DNA of 32,021 bases. Origin: Candidatus Burarchaeum australiense (GTDB lineage: Archaea > Micrarchaeota > Micrarchaeia > Burarchaeales > Burarchaeaceae). Location: assembly GCA_902386535.1 (NCBI GenBank), contig CABMJK010000045.1:1-32021 (forward strand). The letters run 5' to 3'. The translations under genes were made by a program, and so were the position numbers. Within the stretch, counting starts at the first letter, position 1; every line of letters starts with the position of its first letter. The notes under the pieces were generated by a model that had not been told where the DNA came from, searched no databases, and saw only the letters and a list, made by a program, of their open reading frames with translations. Shown here one piece after another: positions 23,995 to 31,892 of the stretch.

Positions 23995-26478
23995 ATGCTC
24001 GACAAATACTCACGGGAGCTTGAAAAGAAATGGGAGGCCAGATGGGAGGAGCTGGGCGTCCACAAATTTGATGAAGACGACCGCGCGAACCGCGCCATCT
24101 ATTCCATAGACTCGCCGCCGCCCTTCACCTCCGGCGACCTGCACATGGGACACGTGCTTTCCTACGCCTACTTCGATTTCGTCGCGCGCTACAAGCGCAT
24201 GAAGGGCTTCAACGTCTTCTACCCCCAGGGCTGGGACTGCCAGGGCTTCCCGACCGAGGTGAAGGTCGAGGCCAAGTACGGCAAGGGCCTGAAGCCCGAG
24301 GAGTTCAGGCAGAAGTGCGTGGAGTGGACGCACACCTACATCGAGCGCATGCGGGGCCAGATGAAGCGCATGGGCTTCTCACCCGACTGGCGCCACGAAT
24401 ACCGGACCATGGACCATGAATATTGGAAGAAAGTGCAGCTCTCGCTCCTCATGATGCACGAGCGCGAGTTGGTTTACCGGGGCGAGCACCCGGTCTTCTG
24501 GTGCACCAACTGCGTGAGCGCAATCGCGAAGGCCGAGATAGACGAGCTAGACCGCGAGACCACTCTAAACTACGTGAAGTTCAAATTTGCAAGCGGCCCG
24601 CAGGCGGGCAAGGACCTGCTCATCGCTACCACGCGGCCCGAGTTCCTGCACGCCTGCGTCGCGGTCTTCGTGCATCCCGACGACGAGCGCTACAAGAAGC
24701 TGGTGGGCAGCGAAATCGAAGTGCCGATTTTCAAGCAGAAGGTAAAGCTAATGACTGACAAGGATGTGGACAAGGAGTTCGGCACCGGCGTCGTGATGGT
24801 CTGCACCTTCGGCGACAAGACCGATGCCGTGTGGGTCTACAGGCACAAGCTCAAGGTAATCAGGGCCATGGACGAGCGCGGCAGGATGCTCGAGTGCGGC
24901 GCGTTCACGGGCATGAAGGCAGCCGAGGCGCGGAAGGCGATTCTCGAGCAGCTCGAGAAGGACGGGCTTTTGGAAAAGCGCGAACCGCTCATGCAGAAGG
25001 TGAAGGCGCACGACCGGTGCGGCAAGCCGGTCGAGCTCATGCTTTCCTACCAGTGGTTCGCCAAGCTCAAGGGCTGGGAGCAGAAGATCATAGATGCGGG
25101 GAAGTCCATGCGCTGGGTGCCCGAGTTCACGATTCAATACCTTTTCGACTGGGCCAACTTCATCGAGTGGGACTGGGTGATTTCGCGCCAGAGAATCTTC
25201 GGCACGCCCCTGCCCTTCTGGAACTGCGGGAAATGCGGCAAGTCGCTGGCTGCCAAGGCCGACGAACTGCCCGTCAACCCGCCCGAGCTGGGCGAGCGCA
25301 AGTGCCCTGCCTGCGGCGGGATTGCAAAGCCCGAGAAGAGCACGTGCGACTGCTGGGTCGACAGCTCCATCACGCCGCTCATAATTTCGGGCTGGCCCGA
25401 CGGCAAGAATTTCAAGAAGCTCTTCCCCGCCTCGCTCAGGCCCCAGGGCACCGAGATCATCCGCACCTGGGCTTTCTATACAATTTATCGCTCGCTCGTG
25501 CTCACGGGCAAGGCTCCCTTCCACGAGCTCCTGCTGAACGGCAACGTGCTCGCGCCCGACGGGAAGAAGATGAGCAAGTCGCTGGGCAACATCATCGCAC
25601 CGGACGAGCTGGTTGAGAAATATTCGGCCGACGCGGTGCGGCAATGGGCCGCGGTGTCGGGAGCGCTGGCGCGGGACAGGCCCTTCAGGCACGAGGACAT
25701 CCAGCACGCGCAGCTGTTCATTACCAAGCTCTGGAATTCCGCGAAGTTCGTGCAGATGATGAGCGAAGGATACGACGGCAAGCTGATGGGCGAGGGCTAC
25801 GATGGCAAGAACGCAAGCAGCGGCACCGACGGGCTTCAGGCTTCCGACAAATGGATTCTGAGCAGGCTCAACCGTGCCATCAGGACCTGCGGCGAGGCCT
25901 ACGAACAGTTCGACTTCCACCTTGCAATCAACACGATTCACGAGTTCATGTGGCACGAGTTCTGCGACTATTATTTGGAGAACGTGAAGCACAGGCTCTA
26001 TAGCCCGGAGCTTTACGGCGAGGGAAGCAGGCGGGCCGCGCAGGCGACAATCAGGCAGGTGCTCTACGCGGTCATCCGCATGCTCGCGCCAATCGCGCCG
26101 CACGTGTGCGAGGAAATCTACCAGGAGCTTTTCGCCAAGAGCGAAGGCAAAGGCGAAAACAACGAGCGCATAGGTGCCGGCGAAAACTGCAGGCGCGCCG
26201 AGAGCATAGCGCTCGCGCCCTTCCCGCAGGCCGACGAGAAGGCGATAAGCGAGGAGGCGGAGAAGAAGGGCGAGCTGCTCAACCGCATGGTCACGGCCAT
26301 GCGGAACGCGAAGCGCGAGAAAAAGCTGCCATTGAACGCCGAACTAGCCAAGCTTTCAGTTTCGCTTCCAGAAGAGGAGCTGAAGCTCGCGAAGGAGTTT
26401 GAGCAGGACCTGAAGGCCATAGCCCGCGCCAAGGAGCTCGGGCTCTCCGCGGGCGAGTTCGGGGTTGTGTGCTCATGA
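23995..26478 (+). CDS. valS: Valyl-tRNA synthetase
   Basis: An 827-residue class I synthetase. The HIGH motif is in SPPPFTSGDLHMGHVLSYAY, followed by GWDCQGFPTEVKVE. The editing domain has IATTRPEFLHACVAVFVHPDDE, typical of ValRS. WCTNCVSAIAKAEI and CDCWVDSSITPLIISGW identify the valine enzyme, and the KMSKS loop is LAPDGKKMSKSLGNIIAPDEL. The C-terminal anticodon domain is followed by a short charged end. The ATG at 23995 is favoured over an in-frame TTG at 23959 because of the TATA position. The stop codon overlaps the next gene's ATG by four bases (ATGA). Confidence 0.96.
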   Translation: MLDKYSRELEKKWEARWEELGVHKFDEDDRANRAIYSIDSPPPFTSGDLHMGHVLSYAYFDFVARYKRMKGFNVFYPQGWDCQGFPTEVKVEAKYGKGLKPEEFRQKCVEWTHTYIERMRGQMKRMGFSPDWRHEYRTMDHEYWKKVQLSLLMMHERELVYRGEHPVFWCTNCVSAIAKAEIDELDRETTLNYVKFKFASGPQAGKDLLIATTRPEFLHACVAVFVHPDDERYKKLVGSEIEVPIFKQKVKLMTDKDVDKEFGTGVVMVCTFGDKTDAVWVYRHKLKVIRAMDERGRMLECGAFTGMKAAEARKAILEQLEKDGLLEKREPLMQKVKAHDRCGKPVELMLSYQWFAKLKGWEQKIIDAGKSMRWVPEFTIQYLFDWANFIEWDWVISRQRIFGTPLPFWNCGKCGKSLAAKADELPVNPPELGERKCPACGGIAKPEKSTCDCWVDSSITPLIISGWPDGKNFKKLFPASLRPQGTEIIRTWAFYTIYRSLVLTGKAPFHELLLNGNVLAPDGKKMSKSLGNIIAPDELVEKYSADAVRQWAAVSGALARDRPFRHEDIQHAQLFITKLWNSAKFVQMMSEGYDGKLMGEGYDGKNASSGTDGLQASDKWILSRLNRAIRTCGEAYEQFDFHLAINTIHEFMWHEFCDYYLENVKHRLYSPELYGEGSRRAAQATIRQVLYAVIRMLAPIAPHVCEEIYQELFAKSEGKGENNERIGAGENCRRAESIALAPFPQADEKAISEEAEKKGELLNRMVTAMRNAKREKKLPLNAELAKLSVSLPEEELKLAKEFEQDLKAIARAKELGLSAGEFGVVCS

Positions 26479-28253
26479 GGCCCGTCTGCCCTGCGCTGCT
26501 CCTCCTGCTGCTATTTGCCATGAATCTCACGGCAGCCGCCTCTTCGGATACGATAACCAAGACCTCCGCCTACCACGAGATAGTGGTGCAGGACGAGGAC
26601 GCGGAAGTGACCTGGCAGCTGAACTACACCATTGCGGTCAGGAGCATCACGCTGTCGCTCACCTTCATCCTGCCCGAGAACGCGAGCCTCATCTCGCTGA
26701 GCGACATCCACGGGGCCATAATCGATTACACGCGCGTGCCGATGAGGCAAGGGGACGAGATCGGCCTGAAGACGCGCAATGACGGCAATTGGGGCCCTCT
26801 GGCAGTGACAATCCGTTATTCCATAAAGGACTTCGCGCCGCAGCAGTACGGCCGGCTTCGCATCTCCTCCCCGCTATGCCTGGCCACTACGGACGAAGTG
26901 GTTGCCCACGTAATTCTTCCTCAAGACGCGGTCCTCCTTTCCTCTTTCCCGCAAGCAACGCCGGGATCGCGCGAAGCGACTTTCACCTACTTGCACGACT
27001 GCATAAAGCTCATTTACAAGAGGGGCGAGCAGTTTGATGGAGTTGGCGGCTACTACGATTACTCGAGCAAACGCTACGAGGCGTTCGCGCCCGAAATCAC
27101 GCCAAAGATGAAGAAAGAGATAGGCGAGGTGGAGGATGCCTACGGGCTGCTCTCCAACATTACGGGCCTGGCATCCCCGCATGAGAAATGGGTTCTCGCC
27201 TTCGTGCCTTCGGGTGCTGATGCAAAGGACAAAGAAGCCGGTTCCTATACGGGCACCGGCCTGATATACATACGCGAGGAGGCGCTGAACGACGACCTTG
27301 GGCCCGTGATAATGCACGAGACGATGCACGGCTTCAACAGCGAGCCGCTCGCGTGGAGCAAGGAAGGCGGCAGCTTCTGGTTCGAGGAAGGCACCGCCTC
27401 CTATGCGGCCCACCTTTACTCGCTCGCCCGCGGACTCGAGGAGGCGGACTTTTTCGTGAAGAACAGCCGCTACTATTCATCCACCTACGACGAGCTCGCC
27501 GACTATTACAAAAGCAATTCAACGCGCATGGAAACCTGGGGATTCGACACGCTCGACTCATTCAGCTACGACTATTCGCAGTTCATCATCCGCGCCTACG
27601 TGGATGCGTATGGGGCGGGCGCTCTCCGGCAAGCCTATGCATGTTTTCCGCGCGTGCCTGACAAGAACATGAGCGACCCGCAGACGAGGAATGCCTTTGT
27701 GCTCGGATGCCTTTCGCTCGCAGCCGGCAACGTTTCCAGCGAATCCATCCTCTACCCGGGCAAGGCGCTCTTCCTCTCGAATGAGCACGACTTCGAGCGC
27801 TATGCGGCCGCGATAGGCTCTGGCCAATGGCAGGGCCAGGAAAAGCCGCTGCCGGCATCGGCCTATGCGCTCCCGCCGCTGCCCAATGAGCAGGAGGCCT
27901 CAGATGCGCTTACCTTGCTCGCCGGCAGGATACAGAACGACTCCGGGGCATTCCAATCATCGGACGCGCTCGAAATTTTCTCGCAGGCAACGGCCGAATA
28001 CGCGCGGGCCAAATCCCTCTTCGACGCGGAGCAATACGATGAATCTCTCGCGGCTTCATCGCGCGCCGGCGCGCTCCTTTTCATGGCCGAGCAGCGCGAG
28101 CAGGCTTCCCTGATAGAGCAGCAGGCAGGCGCAATCGCGGCAGGCATCCCTACACAGAGCGGTTCGCAGCAGAAAATCCCCTGCGCGCCCGCCTTCTCCG
28201 TATTTTCGCTCGCGGGCCTCGCGGCCTTCGCGTCAGTGAGGCGTTCCGCATGA
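26475..28253 (+). CDS. Exported membrane-anchored HEXXH metallopeptidase
   Basis: A 592-residue protein with a signal peptide (RPVCPALLLLLLFAMNLTAA). A beta-rich region follows up to about residue 190. The peptidase core has VIMHETMHGFNSEPL (H281, E282, H285) and FWFEEGTASYAAHLY. E304 lies 18 residues after the HEXXH, the M1/gluzincin spacing. A helical stretch near 480-560 precedes a final hydrophobic helix flanked by a cysteine and arginines (PCAPAFSVFSLAGLAAFASVRR). That tail looks like a C-terminal sorting or anchoring signal. It overlaps valS and the next gene by four bases each, so the three are translationally coupled. The substrate is unknown. Confidence 0.8.
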   Translation: MRPVCPALLLLLLFAMNLTAAASSDTITKTSAYHEIVVQDEDAEVTWQLNYTIAVRSITLSLTFILPENASLISLSDIHGAIIDYTRVPMRQGDEIGLKTRNDGNWGPLAVTIRYSIKDFAPQQYGRLRISSPLCLATTDEVVAHVILPQDAVLLSSFPQATPGSREATFTYLHDCIKLIYKRGEQFDGVGGYYDYSSKRYEAFAPEITPKMKKEIGEVEDAYGLLSNITGLASPHEKWVLAFVPSGADAKDKEAGSYTGTGLIYIREEALNDDLGPVIMHETMHGFNSEPLAWSKEGGSFWFEEGTASYAAHLYSLARGLEEADFFVKNSRYYSSTYDELADYYKSNSTRMETWGFDTLDSFSYDYSQFIIRAYVDAYGAGALRQAYACFPRVPDKNMSDPQTRNAFVLGCLSLAAGNVSSESILYPGKALFLSNEHDFERYAAAIGSGQWQGQEKPLPASAYALPPLPNEQEASDALTLLAGRIQNDSGAFQSSDALEIFSQATAEYARAKSLFDAEQYDESLAASSRAGALLFMAEQREQASLIEQQAGAIAAGIPTQSGSQQKIPCAPAFSVFSLAGLAAFASVRRSA

Positions 28254-28837
28254 GCCTGCGCTTCGTGACCTCGAACGGGCACAAGTTCGCGGAGGCCAAA
28301 AGCATTTTAAATGGTTACGGCGTAAGTATTGACCCTCTCAATCTCGCGATTGAGGAGAAAAGAAGCGAGAGCTGCGCGCGCGTCGCTGAAGCATCCGCAA
28401 AAATCGCCTACGAAAAGGCGAGAGTCCCTCTTTTTGTCGAGGATTCCGGAATCTTCCTGAACGCGCTCCATGGCTTTCCCGGCACCTACTCCGCGTGGGC
28501 ATTCGGCAAGATGGGCTATGAGGGTCTTCTGAAACTCATGCGCGGCGTGCGGGACAGGCGGGCGCGGTTCGTGAGCGCCATCGCCTATGCGGATGAGAAG
28601 GGCGTGAAAATATTCGAAGCCGCGTGCAGGGGAAAAATCTCGGGAAGGCCGGCCGGAAAAAACGGCTTCGGCTATGACCCGATATTCATTCCCTCCGGTT
28701 CGCGGAAGACGTTTGCGGAGGATGCGGCAACAAAGGCGCGCGTCTCGCACAGGCGCAGGGCGCTCGGGTGCTTTGCGAAATGGTATGTTGAAAAAAATAA
28801 TCGGAAAGGAAAAATAATCGGAAAAGAAAAATCGTGA
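28250..28837 (+). CDS. ITP/XTP pyrophosphatase (Ham1/RdgB family)
   Basis: A 195-residue nucleotide-cleansing enzyme that hydrolyses inosine and xanthosine triphosphates. Motifs are FVTSNGHKFAEAKSIL, LFVEDSGIFLNALHGFPGTYSAW, NGFGYDPIFIPSG and KARVSHRRRALGCF. The last 15 residues (EKNNRKGKIIGKEKS) form a basic low-complexity tail encoded by A-rich DNA with a 15-base direct repeat (28793-28807 and 28810-28824). The ATG overlaps the stop of the peptidase gene (ATGA). The next gene's ribosome-binding site begins about 13 bases after this stop. Confidence 0.94.
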   Translation: MSLRFVTSNGHKFAEAKSILNGYGVSIDPLNLAIEEKRSESCARVAEASAKIAYEKARVPLFVEDSGIFLNALHGFPGTYSAWAFGKMGYEGLLKLMRGVRDRRARFVSAIAYADEKGVKIFEAACRGKISGRPAGKNGFGYDPIFIPSGSRKTFAEDAATKARVSHRRRALGCFAKWYVEKNNRKGKIIGKEKS

Positions 28838-28860
28838 TTGAAAAGAAAAAAGGTGATTGA

Positions 28861-29316
28861 ACGGCAAAACTTCATTCAAAGAAGGGCGGCAGGAGCGGCT
28901 CGCGGAAGCCGGTCTCCAAGTCGGTGCCCAACTGGGTTGAATACTCGGGCCCCGAAGTAGAGGAGCTCGTGCTGAAGCTCGCGGGCCAGGGCCTGAGCCA
29001 GGCCATGGTGGGCCAGACGCTGAGGGACACCTACGGCGTGCCGAGCGTCTTCAACGTGACCGGCAAGTCCGTCACGCAAATCCTGACCGAGGGCGGCATC
29101 AAGCACGAATTCCCCGAGGACCTGATGAACCTCATAAGGCGCGCGGTGCGCATGCGAAAGCACCTGAAGGTCAACAGCCGCGACGTCCACAACACATCGA
29201 AGCTTATCCATGTCGAGTCGAAGATAAGGCGGCTCGTCCAATATTACCGCGAGAGCGGCGCGATTCCGAAGAAGTGGTCCTACGACCCGGATGCTGCCGC
29301 GCTCATGGTCAAATAG
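28861..29316 (+). CDS. rps15: Small ribosomal protein uS15, apparently starting at ACG
   Basis: A 151-residue archaeal uS15. The body (PNWVEYSGPEVEELVLKLAG, then GVPSVFNVTGKSVTQIL, MNLIRRAVRMRKHLKVNSRD and ESKIRRLVQYYRESGAIPKKW) is clear. The conserved archaeal N-terminus, here (M)AKLHSKKGGRSGSRKPVSK, is also encoded but has no ATG, GTG or TTG in frame. It begins right after an in-frame TGA, at ACG (28861), and AGGTGATT lies 4-10 bases before it. So either ACG is the start or a T has been read as C. A GTG at 28924 would lose the conserved N-terminus. It heads the uS15-eS1-NAC run. Confidence 0.88.
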   Translation, partial: TAKLHSKKGGRSGSRKPVSKSVPNWVEYSGPEVEELVLKLAGQGLSQAMVGQTLRDTYGVPSVFNVTGKSVTQILTEGGIKHEFPEDLMNLIRRAVRMRKHLKVNSRDVHNTSKLIHVESKIRRLVQYYRESGAIPKKWSYDPDAAALMVK

Positions 29317-29324
29317 GTGCTTGA

Positions 29325-29903
29325 ATGGCGAAACTAAAGGCAGTCGATACCTGGAAGACGAAGCAGTGGTACGCGGTGAACGCGCCCGACCTGTTCGAGG
29401 GCAAGAAAATCGCGAGCGTCATCGCGACCGAGGACAAACTCCTTATGAACCGGAAGGTGCGCGTGAGCCTCAGCGAGTTGAGCGGCGACATGAGCCAGGC
29501 CTACACCCTGCTCGATTTCAGAATAGTCGACGTCAAGGGCAAGACCGCGAACACGATTTTCATAGGCCATGAGCTTTCGAAGAGCTACCTCCGCACGCTC
29601 GTCAGGCGCAGGCGCCACGTCATAGGCGACGTCATCGACGTCACCACGAAGGACGGCAAGGGCGTGCGCATAAAGGCCAGCATCTTCTCAGGCACAAAGG
29701 TGAGCACGCCCGTGAGGAGCGCCATACGCCGCGCAGTGCGCGAAGAGACGCTAAAGATGGCGGGCCAGAGCGACTTCGCCCACCTGGTGCAGGAGCTCAT
29801 CTACGGCAAGTTCGCCTCCCAGATTTACCACCGCATACGCAAGATAGCGCCCATAAGGTCGGTGGAAATAAGGAAGAGCGAGCTCAAGGAAACGTTTGCG
29901 TAG
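29325..29903 (+). CDS. rps3ae: Small ribosomal protein eS1 (S3Ae)
   Basis: A 192-residue eS1, a component of the small-subunit platform. The opening KAVDTWKTKQWYAVNAPDLF and the core IGHELSKSYLRTLVRRRRHV, VIDVTTKDGKGVRIKASIF, FAHLVQELIYGKFASQIYHR and KIAPIRSVEIRKSEL are characteristic. It starts 8 bases after the uS15 stop and is close to the NAC gene, a ribosome-associated set. Confidence 0.95.
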   Translation: MAKLKAVDTWKTKQWYAVNAPDLFEGKKIASVIATEDKLLMNRKVRVSLSELSGDMSQAYTLLDFRIVDVKGKTANTIFIGHELSKSYLRTLVRRRRHVIGDVIDVTTKDGKGVRIKASIFSGTKVSTPVRSAIRRAVREETLKMAGQSDFAHLVQELIYGKFASQIYHRIRKIAPIRSVEIRKSELKETFA

Positions 29904-29925
29904 AATAATTCTACGGGCGATTTGC

Positions 29926-30249
29926 ATGATGCCGGGCATGAACCCAAAGCAGATTGAGAAGCTCATGAGCCAGATGGGCATAAAGTCCACCAATGTCGAG
30001 GCCACCCGCGTCATAATCGAGCGCGAGGGCGACCGCATCGTGATAGAGCCCGCAGAGGTGATAGTGGTCGAGATGCAGGGCAAGAAGAGCTACCAGATAA
30101 GCGGCACCGAGCGCGTTGAGCAGTCCCTCAACGAGGAGGACGTGGCGCTCGTGGCTGCCCAGGCCGGCGTGCCCGCGGCCGAGGCGCGCGAGGCGCTGGC
30201 CAAGGCCAATGGCGACATCGCCCAGGCAATCCTGGAACTGAAAAAATAG
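29926..30249 (+). CDS. nac: Nascent polypeptide-associated complex protein
   Basis: A 107-residue archaeal NAC. The NAC domain (MNPKQIEKLMSQMGIKSTNV to VEMQGKKSYQISG) is followed by a C-terminal UBA domain (NEEDVALVAAQAGVPAAEAREALAKANGDIAQAILELKK). It acts as a homodimer binding nascent chains at the exit tunnel. I start at the ATG at 29926, behind GGGCGATT; a second ATG follows directly. It lies 22 bases after eS1 on the same strand. Confidence 0.95.
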   Translation: MMPGMNPKQIEKLMSQMGIKSTNVEATRVIIEREGDRIVIEPAEVIVVEMQGKKSYQISGTERVEQSLNEEDVALVAAQAGVPAAEAREALAKANGDIAQAILELKK

Positions 30250-30257
30250 AAGTAACG

Positions 30258-30266
30258 ATTATATAG
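30258..30266 (+). promoter_or_regulatory. TATA box for the gene at 30287
   Basis: ATTATATAG lies about 25 bases before the ATG at 30287, so the message should be almost leaderless. Confidence 0.6.
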
Positions 30267-30286
30267 CGCACCGGGAATACTCCATC

Positions 30287-30823
30287 ATGCGCCCGACAGC
30301 CGCGGTTTTTCTGTTCTTCCTTCTGCTGCTACTTGCGCCTTCGGTTCATTCCCAGAGCAAGGCGGGCGAGGGATGCGATTACACCCGCAACTGCTCCGAG
30401 GGCTATTGCCTCAACAAAGTCTGCACGCTTCCTCCAGTGAGTTCGCAGCTGAACACGACTTCCTGCAACACCACTTCCGACTGCTCCGAGGGCTATTGCC
30501 TCAACGGCGGGTGCATACTTCCGACCTCCCGGGGCGAGTTGATTGGCTTTGGCATAAAGAGCGGCTGTGCCGGCATTGCCGAGGAAACCGGCGCGCTGGG
30601 CTCCTTTGCAGTTTGCGATATAATGTGGATTCTGGTGTTCGTCTTCTCGATTGCGGCAGCCTACTCCTCCTACAGGCGCGGAAATGACCGGCTCATCACG
30701 GCGGCATTCTTCTTCCTGCCCTTTTTCCTCGCCCTCATACTTTTCCCGTTCCTCGGCCTTCTCACGGCGCTTGTTGAACTGGCGGTGATTGCCGAAAGAA
30801 AGCGGAAGGCTCCCTCCTACTAG
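30287..30823 (+). CDS. Membrane protein with two extracellular cysteine repeats
   Basis: A 178-residue protein with a signal peptide (AAVFLFFLLLLLAPSVHSQS). Two near-identical cysteine-rich repeats follow: CDYTRNCSEGYCLNKVC and CNTTSDCSEGYCLNGGC, 30 residues apart. Two transmembrane helices come after (about residues 110-128 and 138-165), then a basic end (ERKRKAPSY). The repeats look like small disulfide-bonded modules outside the cell. The DNA of the repeats is identical over 25 bases (30391-30415 and 30481-30505), which suggests a recent duplication or selection at the DNA level. I know no named family. Confidence 0.75.
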   Translation: MRPTAAVFLFFLLLLLAPSVHSQSKAGEGCDYTRNCSEGYCLNKVCTLPPVSSQLNTTSCNTTSDCSEGYCLNGGCILPTSRGELIGFGIKSGCAGIAEETGALGSFAVCDIMWILVFVFSIAAAYSSYRRGNDRLITAAFFFLPFFLALILFPFLGLLTALVELAVIAERKRKAPSY

Positions 30824-30883
30824 CCCCCTGCCGGCCCCGGCCGACCCTCCTCCTGCGGTCAATCCTACCCGCGGCCAACAAGA

Positions 30884-30894
30884 GATATTTAAAG
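30884..30894 (+). promoter_or_regulatory. TATA box for the gene at 30916
   Basis: GATATTTAAAG lies about 27 bases before the ATG at 30916, consistent with a leaderless transcript. Confidence 0.65.
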
Positions 30895-30915
30895 CCAGCC
30901 GTAGAATCACTCCCC

Positions 30916-31464
30916 ATGGGCTTCGATGAATATTTCAAGGGCCTTCCCTATCCTTTTGTCGTGCTATTCATAGCCGACCCAAAAGACTACGTGACGCAGA
31001 ACCTCGAGTTGCTAGCAGACTTCGTGAACGTGCAGAAGCTGAACGGCGTCTACATCACGGTCAACAGGCCCTATGACAGCCTGATATCGCTCCTGAAGCG
31101 CGAGGGCATCGACACTTCGAAAATCTTCTTCATAGACCTCATCACGAAGACCGCGCGTGATGCGCCCGAGCGCCGGGGCAATTGCATATTCATGGGCAAT
31201 GCCTCGAACCTGACCGACCTGAGCGTCGCCATCTCGCAGGCAGTCTCGGTCGACCCGAACGCGAAAAAATTCATCTACCTCGACTCGCTTTCCACGATGC
31301 TCATCTACAACGAGGCGGGCTCGCTCTCAAAGTTCTCGCATTTTCTCACGAGCCGGCTGCGGGAATGGAACGTGGACGGGGTGTTCATCTCGCTCGACAG
31401 CGAGTCTGACCGGACGCTGACCAACACGCTCTCGCAGTTCTGCGACCGCGTGGTGCGCGCCTAG
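30916..31464 (+). CDS. RecA/KaiC-fold-like protein without a P-loop
   Basis: A 182-residue soluble protein. The strand/helix pattern (VVLFIADPKDYVTQNLELLADF, then NGVYITVNRPYDSLISLLKR, IFFIDLI and KKFIYLDSLSTMLIY) resembles KaiC/RAD55-type or DUF835-type proteins. The hydrophobic strand ending in D (FIYLDS) sits where Walker B would be. However, the P-loop position (LFIADPKDY) has no GKT/GKS, so ATP binding by the usual means is unlikely. It may be a signalling or adaptor protein. It has its own TATA box, and a small membrane protein gene follows it by 34 bases. Confidence 0.6.
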   Translation: MGFDEYFKGLPYPFVVLFIADPKDYVTQNLELLADFVNVQKLNGVYITVNRPYDSLISLLKREGIDTSKIFFIDLITKTARDAPERRGNCIFMGNASNLTDLSVAISQAVSVDPNAKKFIYLDSLSTMLIYNEAGSLSKFSHFLTSRLREWNVDGVFISLDSESDRTLTNTLSQFCDRVVRA

Positions 31465-31498
31465 TCGTTGAAATTCTGAATGAATGAGAAGACCATGA

Positions 31499-31882
31499 AT
31501 GGACGAGAAGAAGACCGCGAATGAAGGTGATTGGATGGTTGCGGACGTGGTGCAAGCTGCATTGGACTTCATTGTCGCCTTCATAGGCCTGAGCACAGTC
31601 GTCATGCTTTACGTGGCAAAAAGCAGGCTGACAAAGGGGATGCTATACAATCTGATGAACTGGTTGTTCTATTCCGTGGTTTTCTTCGCGCTTCCCTACT
31701 CGTTAATGGCATTCCTCCAGTCGAGCGGCCTGATAGTGATTGCCGACCAGCGGCTGATAGAGCTGAGCGCGCGTGTCCTCATCACGCTCTTCTTCCTGTC
31801 CATGCTGCGCGCCGCCTTCTATGCCAAGGGCCTCGCGGACATGTTCGGCTTCAAGACGTTCTTTCCGAACGAGGACATGTAA
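31499..31882 (+). CDS. Small three-helix membrane protein
   Basis: A 127-residue protein with a short acidic N-terminus and three hydrophobic segments (about residues 18-41, 50-74 and 87-105). The C-terminus is cytoplasm-like (DMFGFKTFFPNEDM). I recognise no family. It follows the RecA/KaiC-like gene by 34 bases, so the two may function together, for example as a membrane partner and a soluble one; that is inference. An A-rich stretch lies directly after its stop. Confidence 0.7.
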   Translation: MDEKKTANEGDWMVADVVQAALDFIVAFIGLSTVVMLYVAKSRLTKGMLYNLMNWLFYSVVFFALPYSLMAFLQSSGLIVIADQRLIELSARVLITLFFLSMLRAAFYAKGLADMFGFKTFFPNEDM

Positions 31883-31892
31883 AAAATAAAAA

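Noticed and set aside
24748-26103. A 451-codon open frame on the minus strand
   Set aside because: It is antisense to valS, with composition typical of a shadow frame.
28924-29316. uS15 starting at GTG 28924
   Set aside because: This would remove about 20 residues that match the conserved archaeal N-terminus, and no ribosome-binding site precedes it; the ACG start fits better.
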